Assembly (NCBI GenBank): GCA_021325215.1
Contig: JAJPHO010000183.1
Coordinates: forward strand, 49,163 to 113,162
Direction: 5' to 3'
DNA: 64,000 nucleotides
Origin: Alphaproteobacteria bacterium
Lineage (GTDB): Bacteria > Pseudomonadota > Alphaproteobacteria > Rhodospirillales > Magnetospirillaceae
Below the pieces are notes generated by a model. That model did no database searches, had not been told where the DNA came from, and saw only the letters and a program-made list of their open reading frames with translations. Position 1 is the first letter of the stretch; the number at the start of each line of letters is the position of its first letter. Shown here one piece after another: positions 1 to 9,304 of the stretch. Both the position numbers and the translations under genes were made by a program.

Positions 1-219
1 CGCCTTCAGGCCGATCTTGCCGGCGACCGCCTTGGCCACATCGACGTCGAACCCGACGAGGGTGCCCTGTTCGTCCTGATAGCAGAAGGGCGAATAAGTG
101 CCTTCACAGCCTATCCGCAGCACGCCGCGCTGCTTGATGGCGGCGAAATTCTCCGCCGCCGCCGGCAATGCCGCCAGCAGCACCATGGCCAGACCGAGCA
201 GACGCAACCCCTTGTTCAT
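1..219 (-). CDS. Family-3 periplasmic solute-binding protein, N-terminal part
   Basis: The gene runs off the left edge of the window, so only the first 73 residues are visible. A signal peptide (hydrophobic residues 5-22, ending Ala-Ala-Ala) is followed by the opening of an SBP_bac_3 fold: RGVLRIGCEGTYSPFCY and then GFDVDVAKAV. This family usually binds polar amino acids. The start codon shares an ATGA overlap with the stop of the permease gene, so it is the last visible gene of a metN-metI-binding protein operon. MetNI transporters normally use an NlpA/MetQ lipoprotein instead, and no lipobox is seen here. Substrate is inferred only as a sulfur or polar amino acid. Confidence 0.85.
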   Translation of the reverse strand, partial: MNKGLRLLGLAMVLLAALPAAAENFAAIKQRGVLRIGCEGTYSPFCYQDEQGTLVGFDVDVAKAVAGKIGLKA

Positions 220-896
220 TCGCTTTCCCCCCGCATGCGGATCAGTCTCTTGTTCAAGCGCGCCGACAGGCGGTCCCCCGCGCTCTGGATGGCCTGCACC
301 ATCAGGATCAGCACGATCACCACGGCGATCATCACCTCAGGCTGAAAGCGCTGATAGCCATAGCGGATGCCGAGATCGCCCAAACCGCCGCCGCCGACCG
401 CACCGGCCATGGCCGAATAGCCGACCAGATTGACCAGGGTGATGGTGATGCCGGCGACGATGCCCGGCCAGGCTTCCGGAACCAATACCTTGGCGACGAT
501 CTGCCAGGGCGAGGCGCCCATCGCCTGGGCCGCTTCGATCAGGCCGGGATCGACCTCACGCAGGCTGCTTTCGGCCAGGCGCGCCACGAAAGGCACGGCG
601 GCGACCGTCAGCGGCACGATGGCCGCGGTGGTGCCGATCGAGGTGCCGACCAGCAGGCGGGTCAGCGGAATGATGGCGATCATCAGGATGATGAACGGGG
701 TCGAGCGGAAGGCGTTGACCGCCGCGCCAAGGACACGGTGTACCGCCGGGTTCGGCCAGATATGGCCACGCCCGGTGATCACCAGGATGATGCCGATCGG
801 AACGCCGCCGATCGCCGCCAGCACGCTGGAGACCCCGACCATCCAAAGGGTTTCCCACAGGCCGTCAAGCAACAGCCCGGTCATCATCGACGACAT
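216..896 (-). CDS. metI: MetI-type ABC transporter permease
   Basis: A 226-residue inner-membrane permease with about five hydrophobic segments. The EAA loop appears near residues 120-145 as EAAQAMGASPWQIVAKV. Length and sequence match the D-/L-methionine permease MetI. The start is taken at position 896 because a GGAGG lies nine bases upstream; two later ATG codons (SSMM) are possible. It overlaps the end of metN by 32 bp and the binding protein by 4 bp, which indicates translational coupling. It would move the ligand delivered by the family-3 binding protein across the inner membrane. Confidence 0.9.
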   Translation of the reverse strand: MSSMMTGLLLDGLWETLWMVGVSSVLAAIGGVPIGIILVITGRGHIWPNPAVHRVLGAAVNAFRSTPFIILMIAIIPLTRLLVGTSIGTTAAIVPLTVAAVPFVARLAESSLREVDPGLIEAAQAMGASPWQIVAKVLVPEAWPGIVAGITITLVNLVGYSAMAGAVGGGGLGDLGIRYGYQRFQPEVMIAVVIVLILMVQAIQSAGDRLSARLNKRLIRMRGESE

Positions 897-1920
897 GGCC
901 GAGTACCTCCGCTTTCAGATCTTGGGAATGGACATAGGCGATGGCCGCTTCGATCGCCTCCGGGCGCCCGACCGCCTCGACGATTATGATGCCGAAGGGC
1001 AGACCTTTGATGTAGTCGACATTGGCCTGGAAAATGTTCAGCGACACGTCGAAGCGCTTGACCAGATCGGCGATCACCGGCTCGTTGGCGTGCGGGCCCG
1101 AGAAGGTGATGCGCAGGATCGGATTGCCGGGACCGCCCTCGTACTCGGCCATCTTCTTGGCCAACCAATCGGGCAGATCGCGGTCGATCAGGTCGTGCAC
1201 CATCAGCTTGGTCACGGGTGCCTTGGGGGCGGTGAAGATGTCGAACACCGGCCCCTGCTCGACCACCACGCCCTTGTCCAGCACCGCGACCTTGTCGCAG
1301 ATCGCCTTGATCACCGGCATTTCGTGGGTGATCAGCAGGATCGTGAGGTCGAGCTTCTGGTTGATGTCCTTGAGCAGCGCCAGGATCGACTGCGTCGTCT
1401 CCGGGTCGAGCGCCGAGGTCGCCTCGTCGCACAGCAGCACGGCGGGCTTGGACGCCAAAGCGCGGGCGATGGCGACGCGCTGCTTCTGGCCGCCCGACAA
1501 TTGCGCCGGATAGGCGCTGCGCTTTTCCGCCAGCCCGACCAGATCGAGCAGCGGCAGAACCTCGGCCTCGATCTGGCTTTTGCTCATGCCGGCCAGTTCG
1601 AGCGGGAAGGCGACATTGTCGAACACGGTGCGCGACGACAGCAGGTTGAAGTGCTGGAAGATCATGCCGATGCGCCGCCGCGCATCGCGCAGCGCCGCAC
1701 CCGACAGAGCCGTGATATCCTGGCCGTCGACGACGACGCGGCCGGCGGTGGGGCGTTCCAGCAGGTTGATGCAGCGGATCAGCGTGCTCTTGCCGGCGCC
1801 GGAGCGGCCGATGATGCCGAAGATCTCGCCCTTTTTCACCGACAGGGACAGATCCTGCAGCACCGCGGTCGCCACGCCCTCGCGCGCGAAGCTCTTCTGC
1901 AGGCCTTCGATTTCGATCAT
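865..1920 (-). CDS. metN: MetN-type ABC transporter ATPase with NIL domain
   Basis: A 351-residue cytoplasmic ATPase. Walker A (GRSGAGKST), the Q-loop (FQHFNLL), the signature LSGGQKQR, Walker B (LLCDEATSALD) and the switch histidine (THEMP) are all present. The C-terminal roughly 80 residues form a NIL-type domain, which in MetN binds methionine and inhibits transport. The ATG at 1920 (MIEIEG) is preferred over an upstream in-frame extension because it matches the family start. It is the first gene of the importer operon. No SAM riboswitch was recognised in its leader. Confidence 0.92.
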   Translation of the reverse strand: MIEIEGLQKSFAREGVATAVLQDLSLSVKKGEIFGIIGRSGAGKSTLIRCINLLERPTAGRVVVDGQDITALSGAALRDARRRIGMIFQHFNLLSSRTVFDNVAFPLELAGMSKSQIEAEVLPLLDLVGLAEKRSAYPAQLSGGQKQRVAIARALASKPAVLLCDEATSALDPETTQSILALLKDINQKLDLTILLITHEMPVIKAICDKVAVLDKGVVVEQGPVFDIFTAPKAPVTKLMVHDLIDRDLPDWLAKKMAEYEGGPGNPILRITFSGPHANEPVIADLVKRFDVSLNIFQANVDYIKGLPFGIIIVEAVGRPEAIEAAIAYVHSQDLKAEVLGHVVDDDRAVA

Positions 1921-1971
1921 GAGCGCCCTTGAATTGAAGAACGAAAGAATTGCGGGAAAGAGACGGACCCT

Positions 1972-2002
1972 ATTGTAGGCGTCCCGAACCGTCAATCTTC
2001 AA
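1972..2002 (-). promoter_or_regulatory. Candidate promoter of the metN operon
   Basis: On the minus strand TACAAT (1972-1977) lies about 50 bp before the metN start. TTGAAG (1997-2002) stands 19 bp upstream of it, and TTGACG (1990-1995) lies at a poor 12 bp spacing. The -10 is convincing by eye but the -35 assignment is not. Prediction only. Confidence 0.3.
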
Positions 2003-2030
2003 TGAATTTTTGGGCCAGAAGAGCCCAGGA

Positions 2031-2072
2031 TGGAACGATTTCCTGAAATCGTTCCACGGACGCTAGCGTCCG
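2031..2072. repeat. Two abutting perfect palindromes in a gene-free region
   Basis: The 454-bp gap between metN and the next gene (1921-2374) holds this structure. Positions 2031-2056 form an inverted repeat with 12-bp arms (TGGAACGATTTC, 2-bp loop). Positions 2057-2072 form a perfect 16-bp palindrome, CGGACGCTAGCGTCCG. Further GC-rich stems follow, for example GGGCGC/GCGCCC around 2128-2143. The layout resembles a REP-type intergenic element. The rest of the gap, 2150-2370, is AT-richer and presumably carries the promoter of the small gene and efflux genes downstream. Confidence 0.6.
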
Positions 2073-2374
2073 CCGCGCTGCCGACAGCCGCGGTGCTGAG
2101 TCGGTATAGCTTGGCGCGATAGCCCAGGGCGCCCTAGCGCCCGCCCGGCGCCTGAGGGGCATAAATAATGCAGTTCGTCGACAGACGAACACCGTTTAAC
2201 GAAAGTCGCCAAATGAGTGTAGCAACTTTGGCCAAAATGTAGCAAAAGCCGTCACAACATCGCCACAAAGCTAAGGAATTCTGCGATCTTCAAGAGTTGG
2301 CACGCTTCGTGAAATAGAGGTCGGTATCCAGGTGAGGCACAGCGCCACACCACTAGATCGCGAAGGAAGTCACC

Positions 2375-2539
2375 ATGTCTCAGTATCGCAGCCTCGATCG
2401 CAGCACCAATGCCGCGATCTTCTTCGCCAGCCTGTTGGTCGTCACCATGATCTTCGGCTCGGTTACGACGGCTTTCGGTCATTTCGCCCAGCCCACGCTG
2501 GTCAGCGATCAGATCGAAGAAGTGGTGGTTCAGGGCTAA
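2375..2539 (+). CDS. Small single-pass membrane protein, 54 aa
   Basis: ATG at 2375 follows GAAGGAAG with good spacing and opens a 54-codon frame ending in TAA. The product has a polar, basic N-terminus (residues 1-13), one hydrophobic segment (about 14-35, IFFASLLVVTMIFG) and an acidic tail ending DQIEEVVVQG. It lies 37 bp before the RND adaptor gene on the same strand, so co-transcription is likely. I do not recognise a family. By position it recalls small single-pass partners of RND pumps such as AcrZ, but there is no sequence evidence for homology. Confidence 0.6.
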   Translation: MSQYRSLDRSTNAAIFFASLLVVTMIFGSVTTAFGHFAQPTLVSDQIEEVVVQG

Positions 2540-2576
2540 CACGTCCCGGGGTCCGGGACGGCATAGGGGAACGAAG

Positions 2577-3812
2577 ATGAACATGACCACCCTTCAAAGC
2601 GAGTGGCAGAAGGACTTTCCGGCGCGGGGCGAGACCCGCGCCCGGAAGAGCTGGCTGCGGCGCCGGCGCTGGTGGATCGCCGGCCTGCTGGGCCTGGCCG
2701 TCGCCGGTGGCGGAGCTTACGTCGCCCTCAAGCCGAACGCCCCCGCCGCCCCCGTCGCAGCGGCCAAGCCGGCCACGGCCCTGACCGTCACCGCCGCCCC
2801 GGTTCAGAACGGCACCGTGCCGCGCACCCTGATGATCACCGGCTCGCTGGCCGCCCGCGACGAGCTGCCGATCGGCACCGAGACCGAAGGCCTGGCCATT
2901 TCGGACGTGCTGGTCGATATCGGCGACCGCGTCAAACAGGGCCAGGTGCTGGTCCGTTTCAACAATTCCGTCCTGAAGGCCCAGCTGCAGCAGGCCCAGG
3001 CCTCGCTCAACGAAGCCGAAGCCAACGCCGTCGAGGCGCGCGCCAATGCCAAGCGCGCCGACGAGCTGGTCAAGAGTGGCTGGATGAGCGGCCAGGACCA
3101 TGACAACCGCCGCGCCATCGCCGCCACCATGGAAGCCCGCGTCGGCGTCGCCCAGGCCAATGTCGCCCTGGCCGAAGCCAAGCTGCGCCAGGCCGAAATC
3201 CGCTCGCCGGCCGACGGCACCATCTCCAGCCGCACCGCCCGCGTCGGCGCCGTGTTCTCGGCCGGCGGCGCCGAGCTGTTCCGCCTGCTGCGCGACGACC
3301 GCATCGAACTGGTCGCCGAACTGCCCGAAGCCGATCTGGCCATGATCAAGACCGGCCAGACCGTCAATCTGTCGGTCGACGGCGCCGCCAACGGCCTGTC
3401 GGCGATCGGCACCGTGCGCGTGATCGAACCGACGGTGGATGTGAAGACCCGCATCGGGCGCGTCCGCATCGACGTCGACAAGGGTTCGGGCCTGCGGCCC
3501 GGCATGTATGTCACCGGCAAGGTGGCGCTGGCCCAGACCGTCGCCCCGGTGGTTCCGGAAAAGGCCGTGATCTACATGGACGGCAAGCCGGCCCTGGTCA
3601 CCGTCGACGGCGACGGCAAGGCCTCGCTGCATCAAGTGACGCTGGGCCCGCGCGGCGCCGGGACGGTCGCGGTGATGTCGGGGGTCGCCACCGGGGATAC
3701 GGTCGTCGTGCGCGGCGCCGGCTATCTCAAGGAAGGCGACCACGTCACCGTCGCCCCCGATACCGCCGAAGGCAGCGGCAGTCCCGCTGCCGCCGCTCCC
3801 GCCCGCTACTGA
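2577..3812 (+). CDS. RND efflux periplasmic adaptor (HlyD/MFP family)
   Basis: A 411-residue membrane-fusion protein. A basic stretch (26-32) and one membrane anchor (about 33-50) are followed by a lipoyl-type half (GDRVKQGQVLVRF), an alpha-hairpin rich in Ala/Gln/Glu (about 125-195), the second lipoyl half (IRSPADGTISSR) and beta-barrel segments ending with GLRPGMYVTGKV. It would join the RND pump to an outer-membrane channel. ATG 2577 is preceded by GGGGAACGAAG. The pump gene follows 8 bp later; no outer-membrane factor gene is present in the window. Substrate cannot be read from sequence. Confidence 0.92.
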   Translation: MNMTTLQSEWQKDFPARGETRARKSWLRRRRWWIAGLLGLAVAGGGAYVALKPNAPAAPVAAAKPATALTVTAAPVQNGTVPRTLMITGSLAARDELPIGTETEGLAISDVLVDIGDRVKQGQVLVRFNNSVLKAQLQQAQASLNEAEANAVEARANAKRADELVKSGWMSGQDHDNRRAIAATMEARVGVAQANVALAEAKLRQAEIRSPADGTISSRTARVGAVFSAGGAELFRLLRDDRIELVAELPEADLAMIKTGQTVNLSVDGAANGLSAIGTVRVIEPTVDVKTRIGRVRIDVDKGSGLRPGMYVTGKVALAQTVAPVVPEKAVIYMDGKPALVTVDGDGKASLHQVTLGPRGAGTVAVMSGVATGDTVVVRGAGYLKEGDHVTVAPDTAEGSGSPAAAAPARY

Positions 3813-3820
3813 GGTGAGCC

Positions 3821-6800
3821 ATGGCCAGATTTAATATCTCGAGCACGGCGATCCGCCATCCGATCCCGCCGGTCGTGCTGTTCATCGTGCTGATGTTCGC
3901 CGGCATCGCCTCCTATATCGGCACCGACATCACCCAGAATCCCGACATCGACTTCCCGGTCGTCTCGATCAGCGTGTCGCGGCCGGGCGCCGCCCCGACC
4001 GAACTGGAAACCCAGGTCACCAAGAAGATCGAGACGGCGGTCGGCACCATCCAGGGGCTGGACCATATCAACTCGACCGTGGTCGACGGCCTGTCGACGA
4101 CCTTCCTCGAATTCAAGATCGGCTATAACACCGACCGCGCCACCAGCGACGTGCGCGACGCGGTGGCCCGCATCCGTCCGGACCTGCCGCAGGACATCTA
4201 CGAACCGCAGGTGATCCGCCGCGACACGTCGGGCGGCGAGATCCAGATCTACAACATCACCTCGTCCAAGCGCTCGATCGCCGAACTCACCTGGTTCGTC
4301 GACAATGAGCTGAGCCGCGCCCTGTCGCACGTCAATGGCGTCGGCGAGATCGAGCGCATGGGCGGCCAGGACCGTGAAATCCGCATCAATCTGAACCCGA
4401 CCCGTCTGGCCGCCGCCGGCATCACCGCCGACGAGGTCAACAACCAGATGCGCACCCTCAATATCGACGTGCCCGGCGGCCGCGGCAATGTCGGCTCGGG
4501 CGAGCAGGCGATCCGCACCCTGGGCTCGGCGCGCAGCGTCGAAGCGCTGGCCGACACCCAGATCTCGCTGCCGAACGGCGCCAAGGTGCCGCTGCGATCC
4601 TTGGGCGACGTGGTCGACGGCGCCGCCGAACAGCGGCTGATCTCGCGCCTCGACAATGTCGAATCGCTCGGCTTCGGCATCCTGCGCGCGCCGCAATCCT
4701 CGGAAGTGACCGTGGCCAAGGGCGTGCAGGAGACGCTGGACAAGCTGCACAAGGAATATCCCGACATCCAGTTCAAGCTGGTGCTGGATTTCGTCAAATT
4801 CACCAAGGAAAGCTACTGGGCCTCGATCGAAGCGCTGGTACTGGGCACCGTGCTGGCGGTGGGCGTGGTGTGGTGGTTCCTGCGCGATGCGCGCGCCACC
4901 TTCATTTCCTCGGTGGCGATGCCGCTATCGACCATTCCGACCTTCCTGATCATGAAATGGCTGGGCTTCACGCTCAACAGCGTCACCATGCTGGCCCTGG
5001 CCCTGGTGGTCGGCATCCTGGTCGACGATGCGATCGTGGAAATCGAGAACATCGTCCGCCATATCCGCATGGGCAAGCGCCCCTATCAGGCCGCCATCGA
5101 GGCCGCCGACGAGATCGGCCTGGCGGTGGTCGCCACCACCATGACCATCGTCGCCGTGTTCGTGCCGGTGTCCTTCATGCCGGGCATTCCGGGCCAGTAT
5201 TTCCGCTCGTTCGGCATCACCGTCGCGGTGGCCGTGCTGTTCTCGCTGCTGGTCGCCCGCCTGATCACGCCGCTGATGGCCGCCTATATGCTGAAGCCGG
5301 TCCAGCATGTCGAACACGACAAGCCGAAATGGATGGACACCTATCTCGGCCTGCTGCGCTGGGGCCTCGGCCATCGCCGCTGGACCATCCTGTTCGGCTT
5401 CCTGTTCTTCTGCGTGTCGATCGGCATGGCGGCGCTGCTGCCGTCGGGCTTCACGCCCTACGAGGATAACGGCTTCTCGCTGATCCAGTACGAGCTGCCG
5501 GCCGGCGTGACGCTGCAGGACACCGACGCCATGAATCAGCGGATCACCAACCTGCTGAAGGCCCGCCCCGAGGTCCAGACGGTGTGGACCCGCGCCGGGC
5601 GCGACAACAAGGTGCAGCTGGGCCGTATATGGGTGATCCTGACCGACCGCGACAAGCGCATGGACCGCAAGAGCTTCGAAGCCGAGATGGACAAGGAGTT
5701 CAAGAAGCTCCCCGGCGCCAAGGTCGGCTTCAACGCGATAGACGGGTGGTCGGACCACGACGTCAGCATCCTGCTGACCTCGAATGACGACGAGCTGCTG
5801 GAAAACACCGCCAACGAATTGCGCAAGCAGATGCAGGGCCTCGACTTCCTGAGCAACGTCACCACGACGGCGGCCCAGCAGCGCCCCGAGATCCTGATCA
5901 AGCCGCGCCTCGACCTCGCCGCCGAGCAGGGCGTGTCGGTGTCCTCGATCGCCCAGGTCGCCCGCATCGGCACCATCGGCGACATCGACACCACCGCGGC
6001 CAAGTTCAACCTGTCCGACCGCCAGGTGCCGATCCGGGTGCAAGTCGACCAGAAGTACCGCGACGATCTGGACATCATCTCGAACCTGCGGGTCCGTACC
6101 GCGTCGGGCTCGCTGCTGCCGCTGACCGCGGTGGCCGAGATCGGCATGGGGTCCTCGACCGCCGAGATCGACCGCTTCGACCGCGCCCGCAAGGTGGCGG
6201 TCGAGGCCGATCTGCACGGCAAGGATCTGGGCGACGCGATGAAGGAGATCAACAAGCTGCCGGCGCTGCAGGAGCTGCCTGCCGGCATCAGCCGCCCCAA
6301 TTACGGCACGTCCGAACAGATGCAGATCATGTTCGTCGGCTTCGCCGTGGCGCTGGTGACCGGTATCCTGCTGAACATCGCGGTGCTGATCCTGCTGTTC
6401 CGCAACTTCTTCCAGCCCTTCACCATCATGACCGCCATCCCGCTGTCGTTCGGCGGCGCTTTCGCGGCCCTGCTGGCCTGCCATCTGTCGCTGTCGATGC
6501 CGGCGCTGATCGGCATCATCATGCTGATGGGTATCGTCACCAAGAACTCGATCCTGCTGGTCGAGTACGCGATCATGGCCCAGCGCGAGCATGGCATGTC
6601 GCGCTTCGACGCCCTGATCGACGCCGGCGCCAAGCGTGCCCGGCCGATCATCATGACCACCATCGCCATGGTGGCCGGCATGCTGCCGATCGCCATCGGG
6701 CTGGGCAACCAGGCCGAGTTCCGCCAGCCGATGGCGGTGGCGGTGATCGGCGGGCTGATCGCCTCGACCCTGCTGTCGCTGGTGTTCGTGCCGGTCGCCT

Positions 6801-6907
6801 TCACCATCATCGACGACATCCAGCAATGGCTGGTGCCGAAGTTCAGCCGGCTGGTGACGCCGAGGGATGCGGAAGGCGTGGAACCGCCGGCGCATCCGGC
6901 GGAGTAA
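3821..6907 (+). CDS. RND multidrug efflux pump, AcrB/HAE1 type
   Basis: A 1028-residue inner-membrane proton antiporter of normal family length. It has an N-terminal TM helix, two large periplasmic loops and two groups of TM helices. The paired aspartates of the proton relay are visible in [16 protein letters not shown], and TM motifs such as [14 protein letters not shown] occur in the second half. It is the second gene of a two-gene adaptor-pump unit and probably recruits a TolC-like channel encoded elsewhere. The transcript is closed by the hairpin at 6925. Natural substrate is unknown. Confidence 0.95.
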   Translation: MARFNISSTAIRHPIPPVVLFIVLMFAGIASYIGTDITQNPDIDFPVVSISVSRPGAAPTELETQVTKKIETAVGTIQGLDHINSTVVDGLSTTFLEFKIGYNTDRATSDVRDAVARIRPDLPQDIYEPQVIRRDTSGGEIQIYNITSSKRSIAELTWFVDNELSRALSHVNGVGEIERMGGQDREIRINLNPTRLAAAGITADEVNNQMRTLNIDVPGGRGNVGSGEQAIRTLGSARSVEALADTQISLPNGAKVPLRSLGDVVDGAAEQRLISRLDNVESLGFGILRAPQSSEVTVAKGVQETLDKLHKEYPDIQFKLVLDFVKFTKESYWASIEALVLGTVLAVGVVWWFLRDARATFISSVAMPLSTIPTFLIMKWLGFTLNSVTMLALALVVGILVDDAIVEIENIVRHIRMGKRPYQAAIEAADEIGLAVVATTMTIVAVFVPVSFMPGIPGQYFRSFGITVAVAVLFSLLVARLITPLMAAYMLKPVQHVEHDKPKWMDTYLGLLRWGLGHRRWTILFGFLFFCVSIGMAALLPSGFTPYEDNGFSLIQYELPAGVTLQDTDAMNQRITNLLKARPEVQTVWTRAGRDNKVQLGRIWVILTDRDKRMDRKSFEAEMDKEFKKLPGAKVGFNAIDGWSDHDVSILLTSNDDELLENTANELRKQMQGLDFLSNVTTTAAQQRPEILIKPRLDLAAEQGVSVSSIAQVARIGTIGDIDTTAAKFNLSDRQVPIRVQVDQKYRDDLDIISNLRVRTASGSLLPLTAVAEIGMGSSTAEIDRFDRARKVAVEADLHGKDLGDAMKEINKLPALQELPAGISRPNYGTSEQMQIMFVGFAVALVTGILLNIAVLILLFRNFFQPFTIMTAIPLSFGGAFAALLACHLSLSMPALIGIIMLMGIVTKNSILLVEYAIMAQREHGMSRFDALIDAGAKRARPIIMTTIAMVAGMLPIAIGLGNQAEFRQPMAVAVIGGLIASTLLSLVFVPVAFTIIDDIQQWLVPKFSRLVTPRDAEGVEPPAHPAE

Positions 6908-6924
6908 AAGCCGCTAGAAAACCA

Positions 6925-6965
6925 GGGCCGCTCTCGTCATTCGCCGAGAGCGGCCCTTCTCTTTT
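6925..6965 (+). terminator. Rho-independent terminator of the RND operon
   Basis: A 12-bp perfect stem (GGGCCGCTCTCG pairing with 6945-6956) closes an 8-base loop and is followed by a T-rich run. The right arm also encodes the last residues of the convergent gene ending at 6937, so coding sequence and terminator share the same bases. Confidence 0.85.
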
Positions 6966-7284
6966 CTTCGGGGAGGCTGGGCAATTCTTCGTAGGCTTCC
7001 TCGGCGGCACGCGCGTTGCGCAGCGAGATCAGCAAGGCGGCGAAAACCTGGCGGATCAGGTTCGACGCTTCCTTGAAATCTTGTTCCTCGGTCAGGCAAT
7101 AATCGGCGAAGGCCAGCTTATCCAGCGCGTCGGCGGTGGTCAGGATCGACATGCCGACCAGCTTCTCGTAGATGCGGTCCATCTCGATCTGCTGGAATGT
7201 CGCCTGATCCTCGCTGCCGATCTGATAGAGGTCGATTTCGCGGAGGAGCTTGTAGCGGCTGGTGAGCGGCGTGGCGTCGATCAT
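6937..7284 (-). CDS. Hypothetical helical protein, 115 aa
   Basis: I do not recognise this protein. It is acidic and leucine-rich, has no signal peptide or membrane segment, and is probably all-helical (for example DALDKLAFADYCLTEEQDFK and RQVFAALLISLRNARAAEEA). It stands alone, convergent with the RND operon, and its stop codon lies in the loop of that operon's terminator. No strong ribosome-binding site precedes the ATG at 7284, so the start is less secure than the frame. Confidence 0.65.
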   Translation of the reverse strand: MIDATPLTSRYKLLREIDLYQIGSEDQATFQQIEMDRIYEKLVGMSILTTADALDKLAFADYCLTEEQDFKEASNLIRQVFAALLISLRNARAAEEAYEELPSLPEEKRRAALGE

Positions 7285-7392
7285 GCTGACCCAGGGGGAT
7301 TGCGGTTATGAGGGCAATCCTACAACGCAAAAATTGAAACAACTATGTAAATTTTATTATTTCATCACGCACAAGTTGCATCGCCGCATCGT

Positions 7393-8799
7393 TCAGGAGC
7401 CCGCCCGCAGAGCGTCGAGAATAGTGACGAAGCGCTGATTCGTGTCGAACCGCCCCTCTTCGGTGGTCAGGCCGAGCCTGACCAGGACGGCGCGTTCCGA
7501 GGGGATGATGGCGACGACCTGGCCGTCATGGCCCTCCGCCATGAACAGATCGGCGGGGCAATCCGGCAGGCGCAGTTTCGCCCCCTCGGTCCCGTCGCTA
7601 TTGAGCCAGAACTGCAACCCATAGGCCACATGCCGCCCGTCGGCCAAGGTGGCGGGACGACGGGATTGCGCCGCCCAATCCTTGGTGAACAGCCTCTGCC
7701 AGCCGACCTGCCCCTCGCTCAGATAAAGCTGTCCGAACCGGGCCCAGTCGCGCGCCGTCATGTAGAGATAGGAGCTTCCCACCGGACTGCCGCTGGCGTC
7801 GGGAGCGAAGACCGCGCTGGTCATGCCGGCCGGTTCGAACAGATGGGTCCGCATGTAATTATAAGCGCCCGCCGTCGTGCCGCCCGCCGCCGTGAAGAGC
7901 AGACGACTGACGATGTCGGTGGTGCCCGAAGAATAGCTCCATTCCGCGCCGGGGCGATGGTCGAGAGGGCGGCTGGCGGCATAGGCTCCCATATCGTCGC
8001 GGCGATACAGCATCGCGGTGATGTCGTCGCCGGGCAGATAGGTCTCGGTGAAATGCAGCCCGCTGCTCATCGTCATCAATTGACGGAGCGTGATGGTCTT
8101 GCGCCCGTCGCGGGTCTCAGCCCATTCCGGCACCGGCGCCGGGGCGTCGAGATCGGCCTTGCCTTGTGCCGCCAGGGTGCCGATCAGCGCCGAGGTGACG
8201 CTTTTCGCCATCGACCAGCCGGGGAAGCGGGTGTCTTTCGAAAAGCCCGGCGCATAGCGCTCTGCCACGATCCGTCCGTCCTGCACCACCAGCAGCGCGC
8301 GGGTGCCGGCCCCTTGGGCGAAAGCCGCGTCGAGGGCTTTGGCCAATGCAGGGCTTTCATGGGTCTCCACCAGATCGCCGGCCGGCCAGGGCGCCGGGCG
8401 GTCGCGCATTTCCATCGGCACCACGCCCTTGGCCTGGGCCTTCAGAGCGTCTTCGCCCCCGGAACCGACCAGCGTGCAGCCGAGGCCCGGACGGAACAGG
8501 GCGGTCTTGGTCGACAGATGGAACAGCTTGGCGGTGATCTTGGCATCCGAGCGCTCGACCCGGACCTCGGCATATTTCAGCAGCGGATTGACCGGCAGGA
8601 TGTCGTCGGCCAGCACCTGGTCAGGATCGCGGCCCATCACGAACACGCCGCCGCACATCTGTTCCGCCGCATAGCCCGCGCCGACGGCGGGGGCGTTGGC
8701 GGCGAACGCGCCCGCCGGGGTGAAGCGCAGCACCGCGGCACCGGCGGCAACCAGCACGCCGACGGCGCCCAGCCCGATCCACAACAGCTTCGTCTTCAT
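7393..8799 (-). CDS. Serine hydrolase of the beta-lactamase class C/NylB fold
   Basis: 468 residues. A signal peptide or anchor (residues 5-25) precedes a roughly 130-residue N-terminal region and the serine hydrolase domain. The nucleophile motif is SMAK (Ser196, Lys199) and the second motif is YSS (Tyr289), where true class C enzymes have YxN. This suits an esterase, peptidase or amide hydrolase rather than an antibiotic-resistance enzyme. I chose the ATG at 8799 because AAGGAAG lies just upstream; a TTG seven codons earlier is in frame but has no such site. Gene stands alone and divergent from the MAPEG gene. Substrate unknown. Confidence 0.85.
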   Translation of the reverse strand: MKTKLLWIGLGAVGVLVAAGAAVLRFTPAGAFAANAPAVGAGYAAEQMCGGVFVMGRDPDQVLADDILPVNPLLKYAEVRVERSDAKITAKLFHLSTKTALFRPGLGCTLVGSGGEDALKAQAKGVVPMEMRDRPAPWPAGDLVETHESPALAKALDAAFAQGAGTRALLVVQDGRIVAERYAPGFSKDTRFPGWSMAKSVTSALIGTLAAQGKADLDAPAPVPEWAETRDGRKTITLRQLMTMSSGLHFTETYLPGDDITAMLYRRDDMGAYAASRPLDHRPGAEWSYSSGTTDIVSRLLFTAAGGTTAGAYNYMRTHLFEPAGMTSAVFAPDASGSPVGSSYLYMTARDWARFGQLYLSEGQVGWQRLFTKDWAAQSRRPATLADGRHVAYGLQFWLNSDGTEGAKLRLPDCPADLFMAEGHDGQVVAIIPSERAVLVRLGLTTEEGRFDTNQRFVTILDALRAGS

Positions 8800-8897
8800 T
8801 TCATCTTCCTTATTATCCAACTAGGCCGTTGATAGCGTGTAACAATTATAGGAATAATGCGCTCAGGATCGCCTGCGTGCTCCAGGGAGTTTATTCG

Positions 8898-9293
8898 ATG
8901 GTACCCCATCCTTACAGTGCTTTGGCCACGCTGCTCGCCCTCGCCGTCTTCTTCTGGACCACGGCGCTGGTCTCGCGCGCCCGCACCCGTTATGGGGTCG
9001 CGGCACCGGCCTGCACCGGCAACGCGGACTTCGAACGCGTCTTCCGCGTCCAGATGAACACGCTGGAGCAGTTGGTCCTCATGCTGCCCGCTCTGTGGCT
9101 GTGCGCCGTGTGGGTGGGCGAGCTCTATGCCGGTCTGGGCGGCCTGGTCTGGTCGATCGGCCGGGTCCTCTATGCGGTCACCTATATCAAGAATCCGAAA
9201 AGCCGCACCGCCGGCTACACGCTGACCATCACGCCGACTCTCGTCATGGCCCTGGCGGATGCCGTCTTCATTCTCAAATTCATGCTGGGCTGA
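8898..9293 (+). CDS. MAPEG-family membrane protein
   Basis: A 131-residue protein with about four hydrophobic segments. The family's core motif region is visible: ERVFRVQMNTLEQLVLMLPA and then GRVLYAVTYIKNPKSRTAGY. MAPEG members are small trimeric membrane enzymes, several with glutathione transferase or peroxidase activity. ATG 8898 is supported by GGGAG eight bases upstream; longer in-frame extensions lack this. The next gene begins 11 bp after its stop, so the two may be co-transcribed. Substrate is not inferable. Confidence 0.85.
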   Translation: MVPHPYSALATLLALAVFFWTTALVSRARTRYGVAAPACTGNADFERVFRVQMNTLEQLVLMLPALWLCAVWVGELYAGLGGLVWSIGRVLYAVTYIKNPKSRTAGYTLTITPTLVMALADAVFILKFMLG

Positions 9294-9304
9294 ACAATAA
9301 AACA

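Noticed and set aside
430..1932. 500-codon plus-strand ORF opposite metI/metN
   Set aside because: Antisense shadow of two well-recognised ABC transporter genes; the product is low-complexity and has no family features.
1921..2030. SAM riboswitch in the metN leader
   Set aside because: I looked for SAM-II-like pairing and conserved bases and saw none; the leader is short.
2297..2314. Sigma-54-like promoter TTGGCACG upstream of the small membrane gene
   Set aside because: The -24 half is good but the invariant GC at -12 is missing (GA instead).
4925..6895. 656-codon minus-strand ORF
   Set aside because: Shadow of the RND pump gene; His/Gln/Arg-rich composition typical of antisense frames.
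8800..8820. TTG start giving a longer serine hydrolase
   Set aside because: The ATG at 8799 has AAGGAAG directly upstream, whereas the TTG has no ribosome-binding site.
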